Source of the DNA: Stemphylium vesicarium
Lineage: Eukaryota; Ascomycota; Dothideomycetes; Pleosporales; Pleosporaceae
NCBI GenBank assembly: GCA_004380135.1
Contig: QXCR01000001.1
Span: 682,001 to 746,000 of the forward strand
Reading direction: 5' to 3'
DNA length: 64,000 nt
Positions within the stretch are counted from its first letter, which is position 1. Every line of letters starts with the position of its first letter. The position numbers were made by a program, and so were the translations under genes. The notes beneath the pieces are model-generated. The model made no database searches and was not told the origin of the DNA. It saw nothing but the letters and a program-made list of their open reading frames with translations. Below are positions 11,055 through 21,800 of the stretch, one piece after another.

Positions 11055-12126
11055 ACCAGATGATTGATCTGAAATGAAATCTTGATTCTACTTACCTACT
11101 ACCCCCTCTTCATGTTGTAGCGTTTGTATAGTAATGCATCCATCTCCACTGGCTTGGGTGTGTGAGAGCGAGAAGGGGAATGCGGAATGTTTGCCGTTGT
11201 ACCATTATTATGCTTTTATCTGAACCGATGACTTCCTATTATCTCCTCTCTAGTCTCTGCATCCTCTCTTTCACCCTTTCTTTCCGTTGTGACATATCAA
11301 CCATGTGTTCCACTGATGTTACAGTGCGTTGTAACTACCAGTCCCCACCACGGATCTCGCACTCCAACGCGACCTACCCCCCCCCCCCCCCTTCTCTTCT
11401 CCCCTCATTTATCCCCCATCCTCCATAGCCTGCGCGCGTGGTTTTAAACAATTAGCCGGTCGATCTGCGTCTTTTGTAGCTTTGCTGTAGCCAGCCCGGG
11501 CACAGCGCAGCGCAGGCCACAAAATGCCGCACGCGCCACCCACTTTTTCTTCGTACGAAAAAAGACGGCGCTCCTCCCTCCTCCCAGGGCCAACATGGAA
11601 ATGCCGCAGAACCACTGGCAGGTACAGGGCTTCGGTGGTAAGATTCGGCGCTGCGCCTTACGGGCGGGATGGTGAAACAGACTAAGGCTGTACGAACCGT
11701 AGTTGGGCGTGTGGAGATAATAACGCAGATTGGTGATATAGATGGGGTGTGGCCCTGGTCGAATTTCTGGGGATGCGAGGTCTGCGCGCTGTTACGACAC
11801 GACTAATCCGATTTACAACGGAAGCTGGAGAGGAAAAGAGACAGAGAAGAAGACGTCACGATAGAGAAGCATGGGTAAGAGATTTTTGTTGATTGACTTT
11901 TGACCGTCATATTCACATTGTTCGTGTCGTTCTAATCATTCTATATACTAACTTTTGGTTGTGTCGCAGAGTCATTCATACTCCACCCATCAAGTTCGAA
12001 CTTGATGGGAAGAGGTTACAGAGAAATCTTCTTAGAGCAACAATGAGGGAAAGAAAGACACAGTGCACCACCATGTCCTCTCCCTCCCCTTTTCCTTTCC
12101 TTTCCTTCATTACATCCTTCTCATAA
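11055..12126. other. Intergenic between convergent PDX1 and ENA genes, with poly-C tract
   Basis: 1.07 kb that should contain two 3' UTRs. Frames here are short and compositionally random. It holds a run of 15 C at 11377-11391 inside a pyrimidine-rich stretch. No RNA gene or mobile element was seen. Confidence 0.55.
11377..11391 (+). repeat. Homopolymer, 15 C
   Basis: An uninterrupted run of 15 C, flanked by CT-rich sequence (cttctcttctcccc). Its length is unreliable in most sequencing chemistries. Confidence 0.9.
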
Positions 12127-15100
12127 TTAAGCCTTCTCCTGCATATCCTCGGCAGTGGTGGAAGAGTCACGGCTGTAGTAGCGACCGAAGACACGGTCCT
12201 CAATCTCCATGTTCTTGTCGACCTTTCCAGTGCCGCTCTTGGCAGCCTTGCGGCGGAAGTAGATGCGCTTGCACCACTTCCAGAACTCGATACCGGCAAA
12301 GAAGATACCAGTCTCGATGAACACGATACCCCACTCCCAGGAGATGGGCGCGTGCTTGAAGACGACCGTGTTGATGACGGGGATGTAGATGAGCGGGAAT
12401 AGCAGGACGAAACCGACGATGATGGCCCAAAACAAGAACTGGTTCCTCCATACATCGATCATCCACTGGGTGAAGTAGCGCTTGCTACCGGGCTGCATGC
12501 GGAAGAAGGAGCGGCGCATGTCAATCATCTCCCACGCGAGGAAGAGAGCGAACCATGTCAGACAGGCGAATGTGCAGGCGCGGGCACGGAAGACAAGCTC
12601 GCATTGGTCGGAGTAGGTGTCGTTGCAACCCTCACCGAGCTCGCCGTCACCGAATCCGAAGACGACAAGCACGAAACTGGCAAGACAGAGGAGCGTGATC
12701 CAGAGACCGTAAACAACCATGTCGATGAGGAACTCGAGGGTGAAGATACCGGTCTTGAGGGATTGAGGAGGACGCTGCAGAATGTCGGGGACAGCACGCT
12801 CGAAACCAAGACCCATATCCGGCAGACCAGAAGTAGCCATAATGATCCAGACAACCTGTACCGGGGCGAGAGGGAACACGGAGAGACCAGTCCTGTCTTT
12901 GAAGGCAAGACCAACGAGAAGAGTACCAGCCTGAGCGACGTTCTCGGCCAAGACGTGGAGCACGAACTTCTGGATATTGTCAAAGATACGGCGACCCTCT
13001 TCGATAGCGGCAAGAATGGACGCGAAGTTGTCGTCGGTAAGTACAATGTCGGAGGCTTCCTTGGCGACGTCGGAACCGGCTTGACCCATGGCAATACCAA
13101 CGTCGGCACGCTTGAGCGAGGGAGAATCGTTGACACCGTCACCAGTCATGGCGCAGAATCGGCCGCGACGGTGGAGAGCCTCAATCATACGGACCTTGGT
13201 GCTAGGCGCACAACGAGCAACGACCAAAGGAAGGACAGGGAGTTCATCGACTTGGTCATCGGTAAGCTCGTCGAATTCCGAAGCGGTCATAACAAGCGAC
13301 TTGGCAATGTCCGCGGAAATCTTCTTGTAGCGATCAGCGGAGGGCAAGATGTGTACTTCGATGGCGATGGCCTTCGCCGTTTCAGGGTGGTCTCCAGTCA
13401 ACATGTGGACCTCGATACCAGCCTCATGGCATTGGCGGACAGCGACAGCGGATTCGGGGCGAGGAGGGTCGTAAAGACCAATGAGACCACGGAAGACAAG
13501 ATCGGATTCGACGGTAGCACGCTGAACTTCAGCACCCTTCTCGACCTCGTGAGGGTAAGGCTTGCTGGCGAGGGCCAAAACACGGAGACCAAGACTGGCA
13601 AGAGCTTGCATGTGGGACAGGATCTCCTCGCGGAACGCATCGGTGATGGGCTCGGATTGCTCCTTTCCGTCGGCAAGGTAGGTGGTACAGCTCTGGATGA
13701 CACGCTCGACGGCACCCTTGGTGAAGGCGTGGTTACCGCTGGAGTGCTTCATGATAACGGACATACGCTTGACGTCGGAGTCGAAAGGCAGTTCAACGAG
13801 ATCCTCCCACTGAGCAGAGTCACCCTTGACGAGATGACTACGGTTCATACCGAAACGAGCAGCGAAAACCTGAATGGCGATTTCGGTAGGGTCACCGTGG
13901 GCTTCCCAAGCTCCATCGTCCTTTTGCTTGACGGCCGCCAAGTTGGCCAGAGACGCAACCTTCAGGAACTCGCCGAAGCCGGAAACGTTGTGGCCTTCTA
14001 GCTTCTCGACGGATACAAGCTCACCGCAGGCGTCACCACCGGCCTTCAAGTCCATCTTGGAAGGGGCGTCGCCGCCGAAACGAACGTGTCCAGCAGTAGG
14101 GTCTTGGGGAGCTGTAGAGTCCTCGATGGTGTATGTGCCAACACCGGGGATCCAAGCACCACGGGCAATCATCTTACCCTGGGTAAGCGTTCCGGTTTTG
14201 TCAGAGCAAATGTCGGTAACTCCACCGAGGGCTTCGAGAGACTTGAGGTTTCGGACGATTACATGGCGATGAACCATGGACTTGGTACCAGCGGCCATTG
14301 TAATCGTAAGTACGACAACCAAACTGGCGGGGATCATAGACAATCCCGTGGCAACGGCATAGATGATGACTTCCTGGCGGCTGCTGAATTCGTTGGCGGC
14401 AAGGACGATGATGGCGCATACGACGGCGATAAAGAAGAGCAAAACAGCGAGCTTAGAGAGCTTCTTCTGGAGAGGAGTACCGACATTGAGACCCAAGAAA
14501 CGACCAACAGCGTCGGTGGTGGTGAGCGTATAAGCCTCGAGGTAACGATGGGGCTTGGCCTTTCCGTTCTCCTTGCGCTTGACGGGGCGAACCTTGGACT
14601 TTGTTTCGCGGAGCTGGGTAGCAATGGCACCAATCTCGGTGAAAGCACCCGTCGCAAATACAACACCTTTGGCGCGGCCCTTGGTAACGCTGGAAGAGCT
14701 GTAGGCAACGTTGAGACGATCACCGGGACCGGTCTTCTCATCGAAAGTGGCATCCTCTTGCTTGCGGACAGGGAGGGACTCTCCTGTCAACATGGCCTCG
14801 TCGGTTTCGAAGTTGACAGCGTCGAAGACACGAATATCAGCGGGGATGGTGTCTCCAACCTTGACCTCGATAACGTCACCGGGAACGACTTCGGCTGAGG
14901 GGATGGTGATCTGCTGGCCGCCACGAATGAGGCGGGCAGTAGGCGAACTGAGGGAGCGGAGAGAGTCCATGGTCTTCTCGGCAGACCATTCCTGGAAGAA
15001 ACCAACGACAATGTTGAGACCGACGACGAAGGCGACGACACCACCTTCAATCCACGACTTGATACCGAAACTGACAGCCATAGCCAGGATCAAAACCAGG

Positions 15101-15345
15101 GTCATGGCGTTGGCGACTTGGGCAATGAGGATCTTGACGGGGGAGACGCTCTCGGCTTCTCCGAGCTCATTGGAGCCATACTCTTCGACACGGCGCTTAG
15201 CCTCAGAATCGTCCAAACCGGACCATTCCTCGGTTTTCAGCTCGCTGACGACTTCGGCGAGAGTAAGGCTGTGAGCGGGCTTGGACATGGGCTTATTCGC
15301 CTGCCCACTGATGTGCCCCTCAAGGGGAGCAGCTTTTTTCCCCAT
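12127..15345 (-). CDS. ENA1: ENA-type Na+/K+ P-type ATPase (type IID)
   Basis: A single exon of 1072 residues, the normal size for fungal ENA pumps (about 1090). An N-terminal cation-ATPase domain precedes the paired helices TM1/TM2. The actuator motif TGES is near residue 187. The phosphorylation site is D382 in ICSDKTGTLTQGK. The hinge motif TGDGVND lies near 730. The C-terminal region has about six helices ending in a basic tail. The features fit fungal type IID pumps that export Na+ (or K+) across the plasma membrane and support growth at high pH, where a Na+/H+ antiporter cannot work. It is divergent from the antiporter gene at 16513. The upstream region has several PacC-type hexamers, consistent with the alkaline induction known for ENA genes, but this is inference. 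The start at 15345 begins MGKKAAPLEGH. Confidence 0.93.
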   Translation of the reverse strand: MGKKAAPLEGHISGQANKPMSKPAHSLTLAEVVSELKTEEWSGLDDSEAKRRVEEYGSNELGEAESVSPVKILIAQVANAMTLVLILAMAVSFGIKSWIEGGVVAFVVGLNIVVGFFQEWSAEKTMDSLRSLSSPTARLIRGGQQITIPSAEVVPGDVIEVKVGDTIPADIRVFDAVNFETDEAMLTGESLPVRKQEDATFDEKTGPGDRLNVAYSSSSVTKGRAKGVVFATGAFTEIGAIATQLRETKSKVRPVKRKENGKAKPHRYLEAYTLTTTDAVGRFLGLNVGTPLQKKLSKLAVLLFFIAVVCAIIVLAANEFSSRQEVIIYAVATGLSMIPASLVVVLTITMAAGTKSMVHRHVIVRNLKSLEALGGVTDICSDKTGTLTQGKMIARGAWIPGVGTYTIEDSTAPQDPTAGHVRFGGDAPSKMDLKAGGDACGELVSVEKLEGHNVSGFGEFLKVASLANLAAVKQKDDGAWEAHGDPTEIAIQVFAARFGMNRSHLVKGDSAQWEDLVELPFDSDVKRMSVIMKHSSGNHAFTKGAVERVIQSCTTYLADGKEQSEPITDAFREEILSHMQALASLGLRVLALASKPYPHEVEKGAEVQRATVESDLVFRGLIGLYDPPRPESAVAVRQCHEAGIEVHMLTGDHPETAKAIAIEVHILPSADRYKKISADIAKSLVMTASEFDELTDDQVDELPVLPLVVARCAPSTKVRMIEALHRRGRFCAMTGDGVNDSPSLKRADVGIAMGQAGSDVAKEASDIVLTDDNFASILAAIEEGRRIFDNIQKFVLHVLAENVAQAGTLLVGLAFKDRTGLSVFPLAPVQVVWIIMATSGLPDMGLGFERAVPDILQRPPQSLKTGIFTLEFLIDMVVYGLWITLLCLASFVLVVFGFGDGELGEGCNDTYSDQCELVFRARACTFACLTWFALFLAWEMIDMRRSFFRMQPGSKRYFTQWMIDVWRNQFLFWAIIVGFVLLFPLIYIPVINTVVFKHAPISWEWGIVFIETGIFFAGIEFWKWCKRIYFRRKAAKSGTGKVDKNMEIEDRVFGRYYSRDSSTTAEDMQEKA

Positions 15346-16512
15346 GATTGAGGAGGGAGTTTTTGTGTTGTTTAAAAAAGATGGAGTGATAGGCTGTAAA
15401 AAGTGATGATGTTGATACGGATATCGGCAAAGGTGAGGACGGAGGTCAACGCTCTAGTCTTCTACGGATTCTCGCCCCGCGGACTATAGCCACGTGGACA
15501 AATTTAGTGGATTGGGTGTTGACCGTAGTATTCATAGAGTACTTCAGCACGGGTTGGGTGCAGACTCCTCCAGATTTACGCCGTGATTGGCGAGTAGTAG
15601 GGTGTTAGGCGGGTGGAGTTTGTGAGAGCGGGAGAGGGAAGCGCTGACGTGTACTTGAAGCAAACTTCGAGTACGGGAAGAGGGAGAAGGATGGGGGCTG
15701 GCGCGAGATAGCGATGAGAGGAAAGAAGAGAAGGCAAAAGGTGGTAGGATATCTTTAAGATATATGTCGAGTGGTGGGGAAGTCGGTGTAGGCAGTCGGC
15801 TCGCGGAGGCCCGCCAAGCGTCACGAAGTTCACGCCAAGGTCGGTTCAGATGGCAAAGGCCAAGGCGACAGGCAAACTTTTCTCCACTCTTGGCAGTGAA
15901 GACAACCATTGAGTGTTCATCACGTTACCAGGGTTTGCATTGGTGCGACGGATACACGGCATCAAGAATCTTGGCTACCTCAGGATCTTCCTCTACCTGC
16001 CTCTTCGACTGGTCCGGTGCAGACTCTTCCGTTTCAACGACGCGGTGGAGCAGACGATAGGCGTTTCGTCACGCTCAAGCTTCGCTTTAGCAGCGACAAG
16101 CCTTGTGTGAAATGGCTGTGAATGGCCCGAAATGGCACTCTGCGATGCCATCTTGCAGCGCTCTTGCAGCGTGCTGCAGGTGCATCAGTTCTAGGCCGAG
16201 TCGAGGCTCAGCGGAGTTTCCCCGGGGCACGGACGTGGTGGTCAACAAGACTGTGGAGCAGAAAATGCCGGAGCCGCGCGTAGTCGCTTGCTGCGAACTG
16301 CGCGATATATCTGTTTTGCGCTTTCGCGGTCTTGGCTGTGGTTATGCTAAGAGAGCTGCTCCGACTATGACGTGGGTATTGGTCGCCAGGGTCCTGCGCC
16401 AGCGCCTCTTGAGGCCCCCAGGCCGCCTCGACCGTCCAAGAGCTTAGCCACAGCTTGTCGACCTTCCCAGACCTCAGCCAGATCCCTTCGCTGTCTTGTC
16501 GTCTTGTCTAGC
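15346..16512. promoter_or_regulatory. Divergent ENA / antiporter promoter with PacC-type hexamers and a CDRE match
   Basis: 1167 bp between the two starts. Matches to the PacC consensus GCCARG are GCCAAG at 15813, 15834 and 15859, the complement CTTGGC at 15889, 15970 and 16331, and GCCAGG at 16385. Five of the seven fall within 163 bp. GAGGCTCA at 16203-16210 fits the calcineurin-dependent response element GNGGC(G/T)CA bound by Crz1. A CACGTG E-box is at 15491-15496. These are sequence matches only. PacC and Crz1 control of Na+ pumps is established in other fungi. Short frames in this region do not look coding. Confidence 0.5.
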
Positions 16513-18244
16513 ATGGCCTCCTCCAACCCAGACGCCGCCCCGTTTTTGCAGTATCACGAGCCCGAAAGTAAGCCCAGCCCTGACTCCGCCGCCAGCCATT
16601 GAAACTGTTGATCTCAACTAACCCAGCCTAAGTTGTTGACATCCTCATCCTGGTGTCCTTTTTTACCTTTCTATGGATCTCAGAGTACGTTTCGGCCAAG
16701 GTTATTCGAGCCGGTATCATTGGGCCGATAGCCGTGGGTATCATCTATGGCGAGCCGTTGGCCAATATTCTCCACCACGATTGGGCTGGTACGCACCCTC
16801 CTTCGGGGAATTAGTCCTTGTGCGACATTTACTGACTCCCGACCCTGTACATTTAGAGACGTTTCTATATCTTGGCTACATTGGCCTTGTCTTGATTATT
16901 TTCGAGGGCGGTCTGAGTACGCGACTTGATCTACTCAAGGCCAACTTCACGCTGTCGATCTGTGGGGCGGCTACTGGTGTCCTCGCTCCCATTGGTTTCA
17001 GCTACCTCCTGCTGCATCTTGGGTTCGGTTACGGCGCTGTGGAGACTTTTATCATCGGCGCTGCATTGAGTGCGACAAGTCTAGGCACGACCTTTGCTGT
17101 TATCGCCGGCGCCTCCAAGGACGTTGACCTCAGTCAAACCAAAGTCGGCGCTGTACTCGTCAGCGCTGCAGTCATCGACGATGTCACCGGACTCGTCATG
17201 TCTAGTGTCATCCACGACCTGGGAGACATTGCTGAAGGAGGCGACGTGAACCTGGGATGGCTGATCGGCCGGCCTATTGTCGCATCTGCTGCCATGGCAA
17301 TCCTCACCCCGGTCCTTACCAAATGGGTATTCGCACCTCTTTTCCGCAGGTATATCGAACGCCATTTCCACCGGTTCGACCACTTGTCCAATATCATGCT
17401 CATGATCCTGGTCCTGTCGGCCTTCCTGTCCATTGCAGCTTACGCCGGTACCTCTGTTTTGTTCGGAGCGTTCCTCGCTGGTGCATTCTTGACCTATCTT
17501 CCTTCGACGCATCCCGAGGGGCCGTTCGTGGTTATGTCGCGGGAAGAAGGCGAGCGTTCCAAAGACAAGAGTCCGACGTTCGTGCATACCTTTGAATGCT
17601 ACTGCTTGGACGCGCAGCAGTACGTGCTCGCACCTTTGTTCTTCGCCAGCATCGGCTTTGCGATACCGTTCCTGGATCTGTGGACCGGAGAGGCCATCTG
17701 GAAGGGCGTTGTGTACACATTGCTTATGCTCATCGGTAAAGTTATTGTAGGCGCGTGGATACCTATCTGGGCAGTTGCGAAGCACGACCCCAAAAAAGCA
17801 GGAGAAGCACAGGCCAACGAATCCGCGGCCGAGAACGGCCAATTGGAGAAGATCCGCTCTTCACCTTACTCACCCACGCGCAAAGCCGCGCTCAAGCGAG
17901 CCGCATCTCCAGCTGTCCTTCTTGGCATGGCCATGGTGGCTCGAGGCGAGATTGGCCTCTTGATTGTTGAGATCGGATACAACAACACCCCCTACGTGAC
18001 AGCCGAAGGTTTCATCACCGCCATTTGGGCCATCCTGCTCAACACTATCATCGGGCCCGTGTGCGTCGGGATTTTACTCAAGTTCAAAGCGAAGACCATC
18101 TCCGATGGACCATGGGGGCTAGTTGAAGGGCCTAACCAGGCAATCCAAGAAGAGATGGGCAGACGACGAGAGTCGCGTCTCGATGCGCAGATGCAAGAGG
18201 AAGGTGAGGCTAGGATGGATGCGCACCGCAATAGCCAGATGTAA
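16513..18244 (+). CDS. CPA2-type cation/proton antiporter
   Basis: Exons 16513-16567, 16633-16788 and 16857-18244 (introns 65 and 68 bp) give 532 residues. The N-terminus after a short cytosolic YHEPE segment is hydrophobic, and about 11-12 membrane helices follow. A double aspartate, D178-D179 in SAAVIDDVTGL, sits in the membrane. This pair is the ion-binding hallmark of electrogenic Na+/H+ antiporters of the CPA2 superfamily. Two soluble insertions occur, one with EEGERSKDKS and one near 380-400 with Lys/Glu-rich sequence. The C-terminal tail is charged. It probably exchanges Na+ or K+ for H+ in a plasma or organellar membrane, and the ion specificity is not readable. The first intron ends at CCTAAG, because the CAG six bases earlier would create a stop at once. 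Confidence 0.87.
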
Positions 18245-18577
18245 GCATATTGTAAATTATGACCGAGTCGACGATGTAATTGTAGATACGATAAAAACAG
18301 ACGGAGAAGCACGCGCTTAATTTGGAAAGATAGCAATGGGGTAGTTGTATACATACAACGAGAGAACGAAGAGTACGCCGGTAATATAATCAAAACTTGA
18401 ACATCCACCTAGCAGCATACATTTCCAGATCCCCAATCTCTCTCGACCAGCAACAGCCCTCCCATGCAACCAACAAACTCAGTCGCAAGAACCCAATCTT
18501 TCCCTTCCCCGAGAATCTCCCCATCCCCCCAAATCCCAATACACACCGCCATCGCCACACTTTCCCCACGCGTTCCC
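18245..18577. other. Intergenic between convergent antiporter and ICMT-like genes
   Basis: 333 bp made of two 3' flanks, rich in C and A near 18470-18570. I see no gene, RNA or repeat. Confidence 0.5.
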
Positions 18578-19234
18578 TCAAACAACCCACGGAACCCACC
18601 TCGCCCCAACCCTCCTCATATACCCCAAATACCCCACTCTAACCCCCTCCGCCGTCTTCTCCCCAGACACTGTATCTTTGTCTTGAAGGAACTGCGCTTC
18701 CTCCAGCACAGCGCCGCGTCTGTACAGCCACATGAGGCTGCCGACTGCTGCGACGAGGAGCGCGCTGCGCGTGTGATCAGGGATCCATGCACCTGGCGTA
18801 CTGATGGTGGGGGAGAAGAAGAGCGAGGATGAGGTTAAAGCGTAAAACGTGGCACCCAGCCAACCCAGCGCGTACGAGACGTACGTTGGATGTCTGATGT
18901 AAGCGTAGGGCCCGCTGTCAATTACATACCGCGGCGTCACGCGGCCGAAAATCACCGACAGGTTTTTAGGTCGCGTGGTACGCGCTGTCCAGGTGAATAG
19001 TGATAGGCTCGCTAAAAAGAGCGTTCCTGTGATGGCGGATTGCGCAGTCGAGGAGGCGTGCGAGGAGGTCAGGGGAGTCCAGGCTAGGATGCCTGCTGTG
19101 GCTGAGAAGAGCTTGAGGAGGTTGATGGAGGACGGGTAGACGAGGCCCGAGGGTGGGTGCAGGAAGTGGATGTTTAGGGCGTAGGCTTGTTCGAGGAGGA
19201 AGAGGGTGTATAGGGTTTGGAGGGTGGAAGGCAT
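18578..19234 (-). CDS. ICMT/PEMT-like membrane methyltransferase
   Basis: A single exon of 218 residues with about five hydrophobic segments. The C-terminal half has the ICMT-type signature. SGPYAYIRHPTYVSY carries the conserved RHP, and after a membrane hairpin RRGAVLEEAQFL carries the Arg and Glu-Glu that bind S-adenosylmethionine in this fold. Family members methylate isoprenylated C-terminal cysteines or phospholipid head groups at the ER. This protein is close to the yeast Ste14 size (239), but filamentous fungi have several ICMT-like paralogues of unknown substrate, so I give no symbol. The N-terminal start at MPSTLQTLYTLFLLEQAYAL begins directly with a membrane segment. The frame ends normally at 18578 with no sign of truncation. 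Confidence 0.75.
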   Translation of the reverse strand: MPSTLQTLYTLFLLEQAYALNIHFLHPPSGLVYPSSINLLKLFSATAGILAWTPLTSSHASSTAQSAITGTLFLASLSLFTWTARTTRPKNLSVIFGRVTPRYVIDSGPYAYIRHPTYVSYALGWLGATFYALTSSSLFFSPTISTPGAWIPDHTRSALLVAAVGSLMWLYRRGAVLEEAQFLQDKDTVSGEKTAEGVRVGYLGYMRRVGARWVPWVV

Positions 19235-19892
19235 CGTGCTGGTTTGCTGCTGTTATCGTCCTCTTTTTCTAGATGTATCTCTCTAGCTGATGGACGTTTC
19301 TCTCGGAATGGCAAGGGTGCTGGGCGGATATAGATGCTGCGAGCAATCTGGTGGGAGTTGCAATTTGTGTAGAAAGAACAAAGTAATTCTTGTTATCCAT
19401 CCACACGTGTCCGGGTACATGTAAATATACCAATGGTCGGATGCGCAATGACTTGTAGAATTCTTTCGAGATTCTCCGTGTTGTCAAATTGAAGTCGCAT
19501 GTACGTCACATCAAAATCACCACTACGAAAATTGCATCCTGGTCGCACATCATCGCACTTGATGTTTACGATTCACCTGGCATTTCTGATTTGTAGCAGA
19601 ATTCGCATCTTTCAACTTCCGGGTTCTCGGAAACTGGAAAAGGTCAGGGTGCGATTGTTGTGATGTACAAATGACGATCGGTGGGGATTATGCCCGCCAC
19701 GATAACAGATCGTGAATCACTACATGCGACCAAGGCCAAAATGTCGCGCAAAAACGATTGATTTGCTGGTGCAAGGCACCTATAGATATCTTTCAACTCT
19801 CAACTGCCGTATATTACATGTGCCAACCCTTCCTCACAAGCTGCAAATTTATAAAAGGTCGAAGACGCGGAGCGCCAGGAATCGAAGAGGGT
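19235..19892. other. Intergenic between tandem minus-strand genes
   Basis: 658 bp with the Pho89-like gene 3' flank and the ICMT-like gene promoter. It is moderately AT-rich around 19370-19560. No ORF, repeat or RNA gene is supportable. Confidence 0.5.
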
Positions 19893-21800
19893 TTATAAGT
19901 GGGGAGCGTTGAGCGCCATGACGCAGAGGAGACCGGAAACGAGTCCGGCAGCGGGGAGGGTGAGAACCTGAGTATGTTAGTAGGGGGAACGTAAAGACAT
20001 GTAGGATGCGGCTTACCCATCCAGAGAAAATGAAAGCGAGCTGGCGCCAGTTGACGGCACCAAGGTCGTAATTCATCAAAGCGACACCAACTGCCGAACC
20101 AGTCAAGCACTGCGTGGTTGATACAGGCAATCCAAGTCTGGAGGCTAGCAGAACGGTAACAGCAGCGCCTAACTCAACAGAAAAACCGCGAGTGGGTGAC
20201 ATCTGTGTAATCTTGTTTCCAAGCGCGCGAACAATGTGGTAGCCGTAGAACCAGAATCCAAGACCAAGCAAGAGACCAGCCACGACCAAGAACCATACAG
20301 GAGTGGGCGACTTTGTGGCCACCTCACCTTCCATGTAGGTCTGGTATACGGCAGCCCATGGACCAACGGCGTTGGCCACATCGTTGGAACCGTGCGCGAT
20401 TGACATCATCATAGCGGAGACAACTTGGCAGTAAGTCCAAAGATGCTCAACGCGAACATCGTAACGCCTGGCCTTGGAGTGGATGGCGCGGAGGAGATCG
20501 TTGTCGTGAGTGACGACGTCGCAAGTGACACCCCGAAGTAATACGAACTTGGTGTAGCCCCACCATTTCTGTGGATTGACCCAAGAGAGAGGCTTGACGG
20601 GAAGAACGAAGCGCTCATAGGGTTCAGGCTTCTTACGAAGTCGAAGTACAGGAACTTCGGATGACTCCTGGACGTGTGTCTTCTCTGGGTCGCTTGGAAG
20701 GACTCCGTCGCCGCTGTGGTTCATCGAGCCAGATGGCGACCCGTTATCGATCTTCTTCAACTTGTCGTCTTGAGCGGTTTCGTTGGCAGTGGCGTTGTCG
20801 TGCTTTTTCCCAGCATGCACTTCACCGTAGGCATCCGCGTAGTAATCGGTAACATACTCGTCACCCTTGCCGGGCCAGAAAAGATGAACGTTCTCCTTGA
20901 GCAGCATGGGACCGAGAATGACGTGCCAGACGCGGACGCGAGGGTCCTTCATGATCAACTTGCGTTTGAAGAACGGAATAAAGAAGACGTAGCAGATCAC
21001 CAGGCATCCAAAGAAGACACCTAGGATGATTCCAGCGGCCTTTCCAGCGCCAAACTCCTCGAGTGATGGTGCAGTGGGTGCTTCGACGACGATGAAGAGC
21101 GCGAGAATGGCTCCCGTCATGGCGAAGTAGACGGGAATAAGACGCATGGCGTTCTTGAATGGATCTTTACGTTCGAGAACCGAATATTTCAGGGTACCGA
21201 AGATGATGGCGGAGAAGGCACCAGCGATCAAAGGCGCGATAGCCCAGGAGGCGGCCACTTGAGACACGGAACCCTTCTCCCATGCCCACTTGATGCTGGC
21301 TTGACTTGCAAAGCCCACTCCGACGAGAGCACCGACGACAGTCTGAGTAGTAGAGACGGGCATGCCCAGATGAGTGGCAGTCATCAGCCAGAAAGCACTA
21401 CCGACCTCTGGAGATTGTTAGCTCATGCCATTAGACGCAATTTGTGTGTACTAACCTGCACAACCCATGGCTAGCATGAGCGCACCCGGGCTGTTTGTGA
21501 AACGTTCAATGTCGATAATGCCGTTCTTGATGGTTGAAGTGACACGAGCTCCTAGCGCAACAGCACCGATGAACTCGGTGACGACGGCAAGTGGTCCAAC
21601 TTGGACCATGGTCAATGTTCGGGCCGCAACAGAGGCTGTGAGCATGATTAGTAACTGTTGTCTTGTACCATAGTGTAGTGAGACTTACTAGCATAGGCGT
21701 TGGCGACATCGTTGGCACCGTTTCCAAATGCCGAGAAAACAAAGGCAATTGTAGTGATTGCGAGAATCCAGTCATACTTGGCTGTCACTGGAGACGGCAT
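19893..21800 (-). CDS. PHO89: Na+/phosphate symporter, PHO-4/Pho89 type
   Basis: Exons 21800-21689, 21635-21456, 21407-20017 and 19967-19893 (introns 53, 48 and 49 bp) give 585 residues, matching N. crassa PHO-4 and yeast Pho89. The two inverted PHO4-family signature regions are present, FSAFGNGANDVANAYA near the N-terminus and MSIAHGSNDVANAVGPW in the C-terminal half. About 12 helices are split by a long hydrophilic central loop with acidic and Ser-rich sequence. It takes up phosphate with Na+ at the plasma membrane and works best at alkaline pH. The gene sits close to the Na+ pump and antiporter genes. The last exon encodes the helix ending GLLCVMALNAPHL. Reading through intron 3 would give a false 40-residue tail. 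Confidence 0.92.

Noticed and set aside
11377..11391. Poly-C tract as a functional element
   Set aside because: Lies in a convergent 3' region, and homopolymers of this length are common and error-prone. Listed only as a repeat.
12604..14001. 465-residue open frame on the plus strand inside the ENA gene
   Set aside because: Antisense shadow of the GC-biased ENA coding sequence. It has Asp/Gly/Thr-rich composition with no domain; the minus frame has all P-type ATPase motifs.
17081..17842. 253-residue minus-strand frame inside the antiporter gene
   Set aside because: Shadow of the transmembrane coding region, with no family features.
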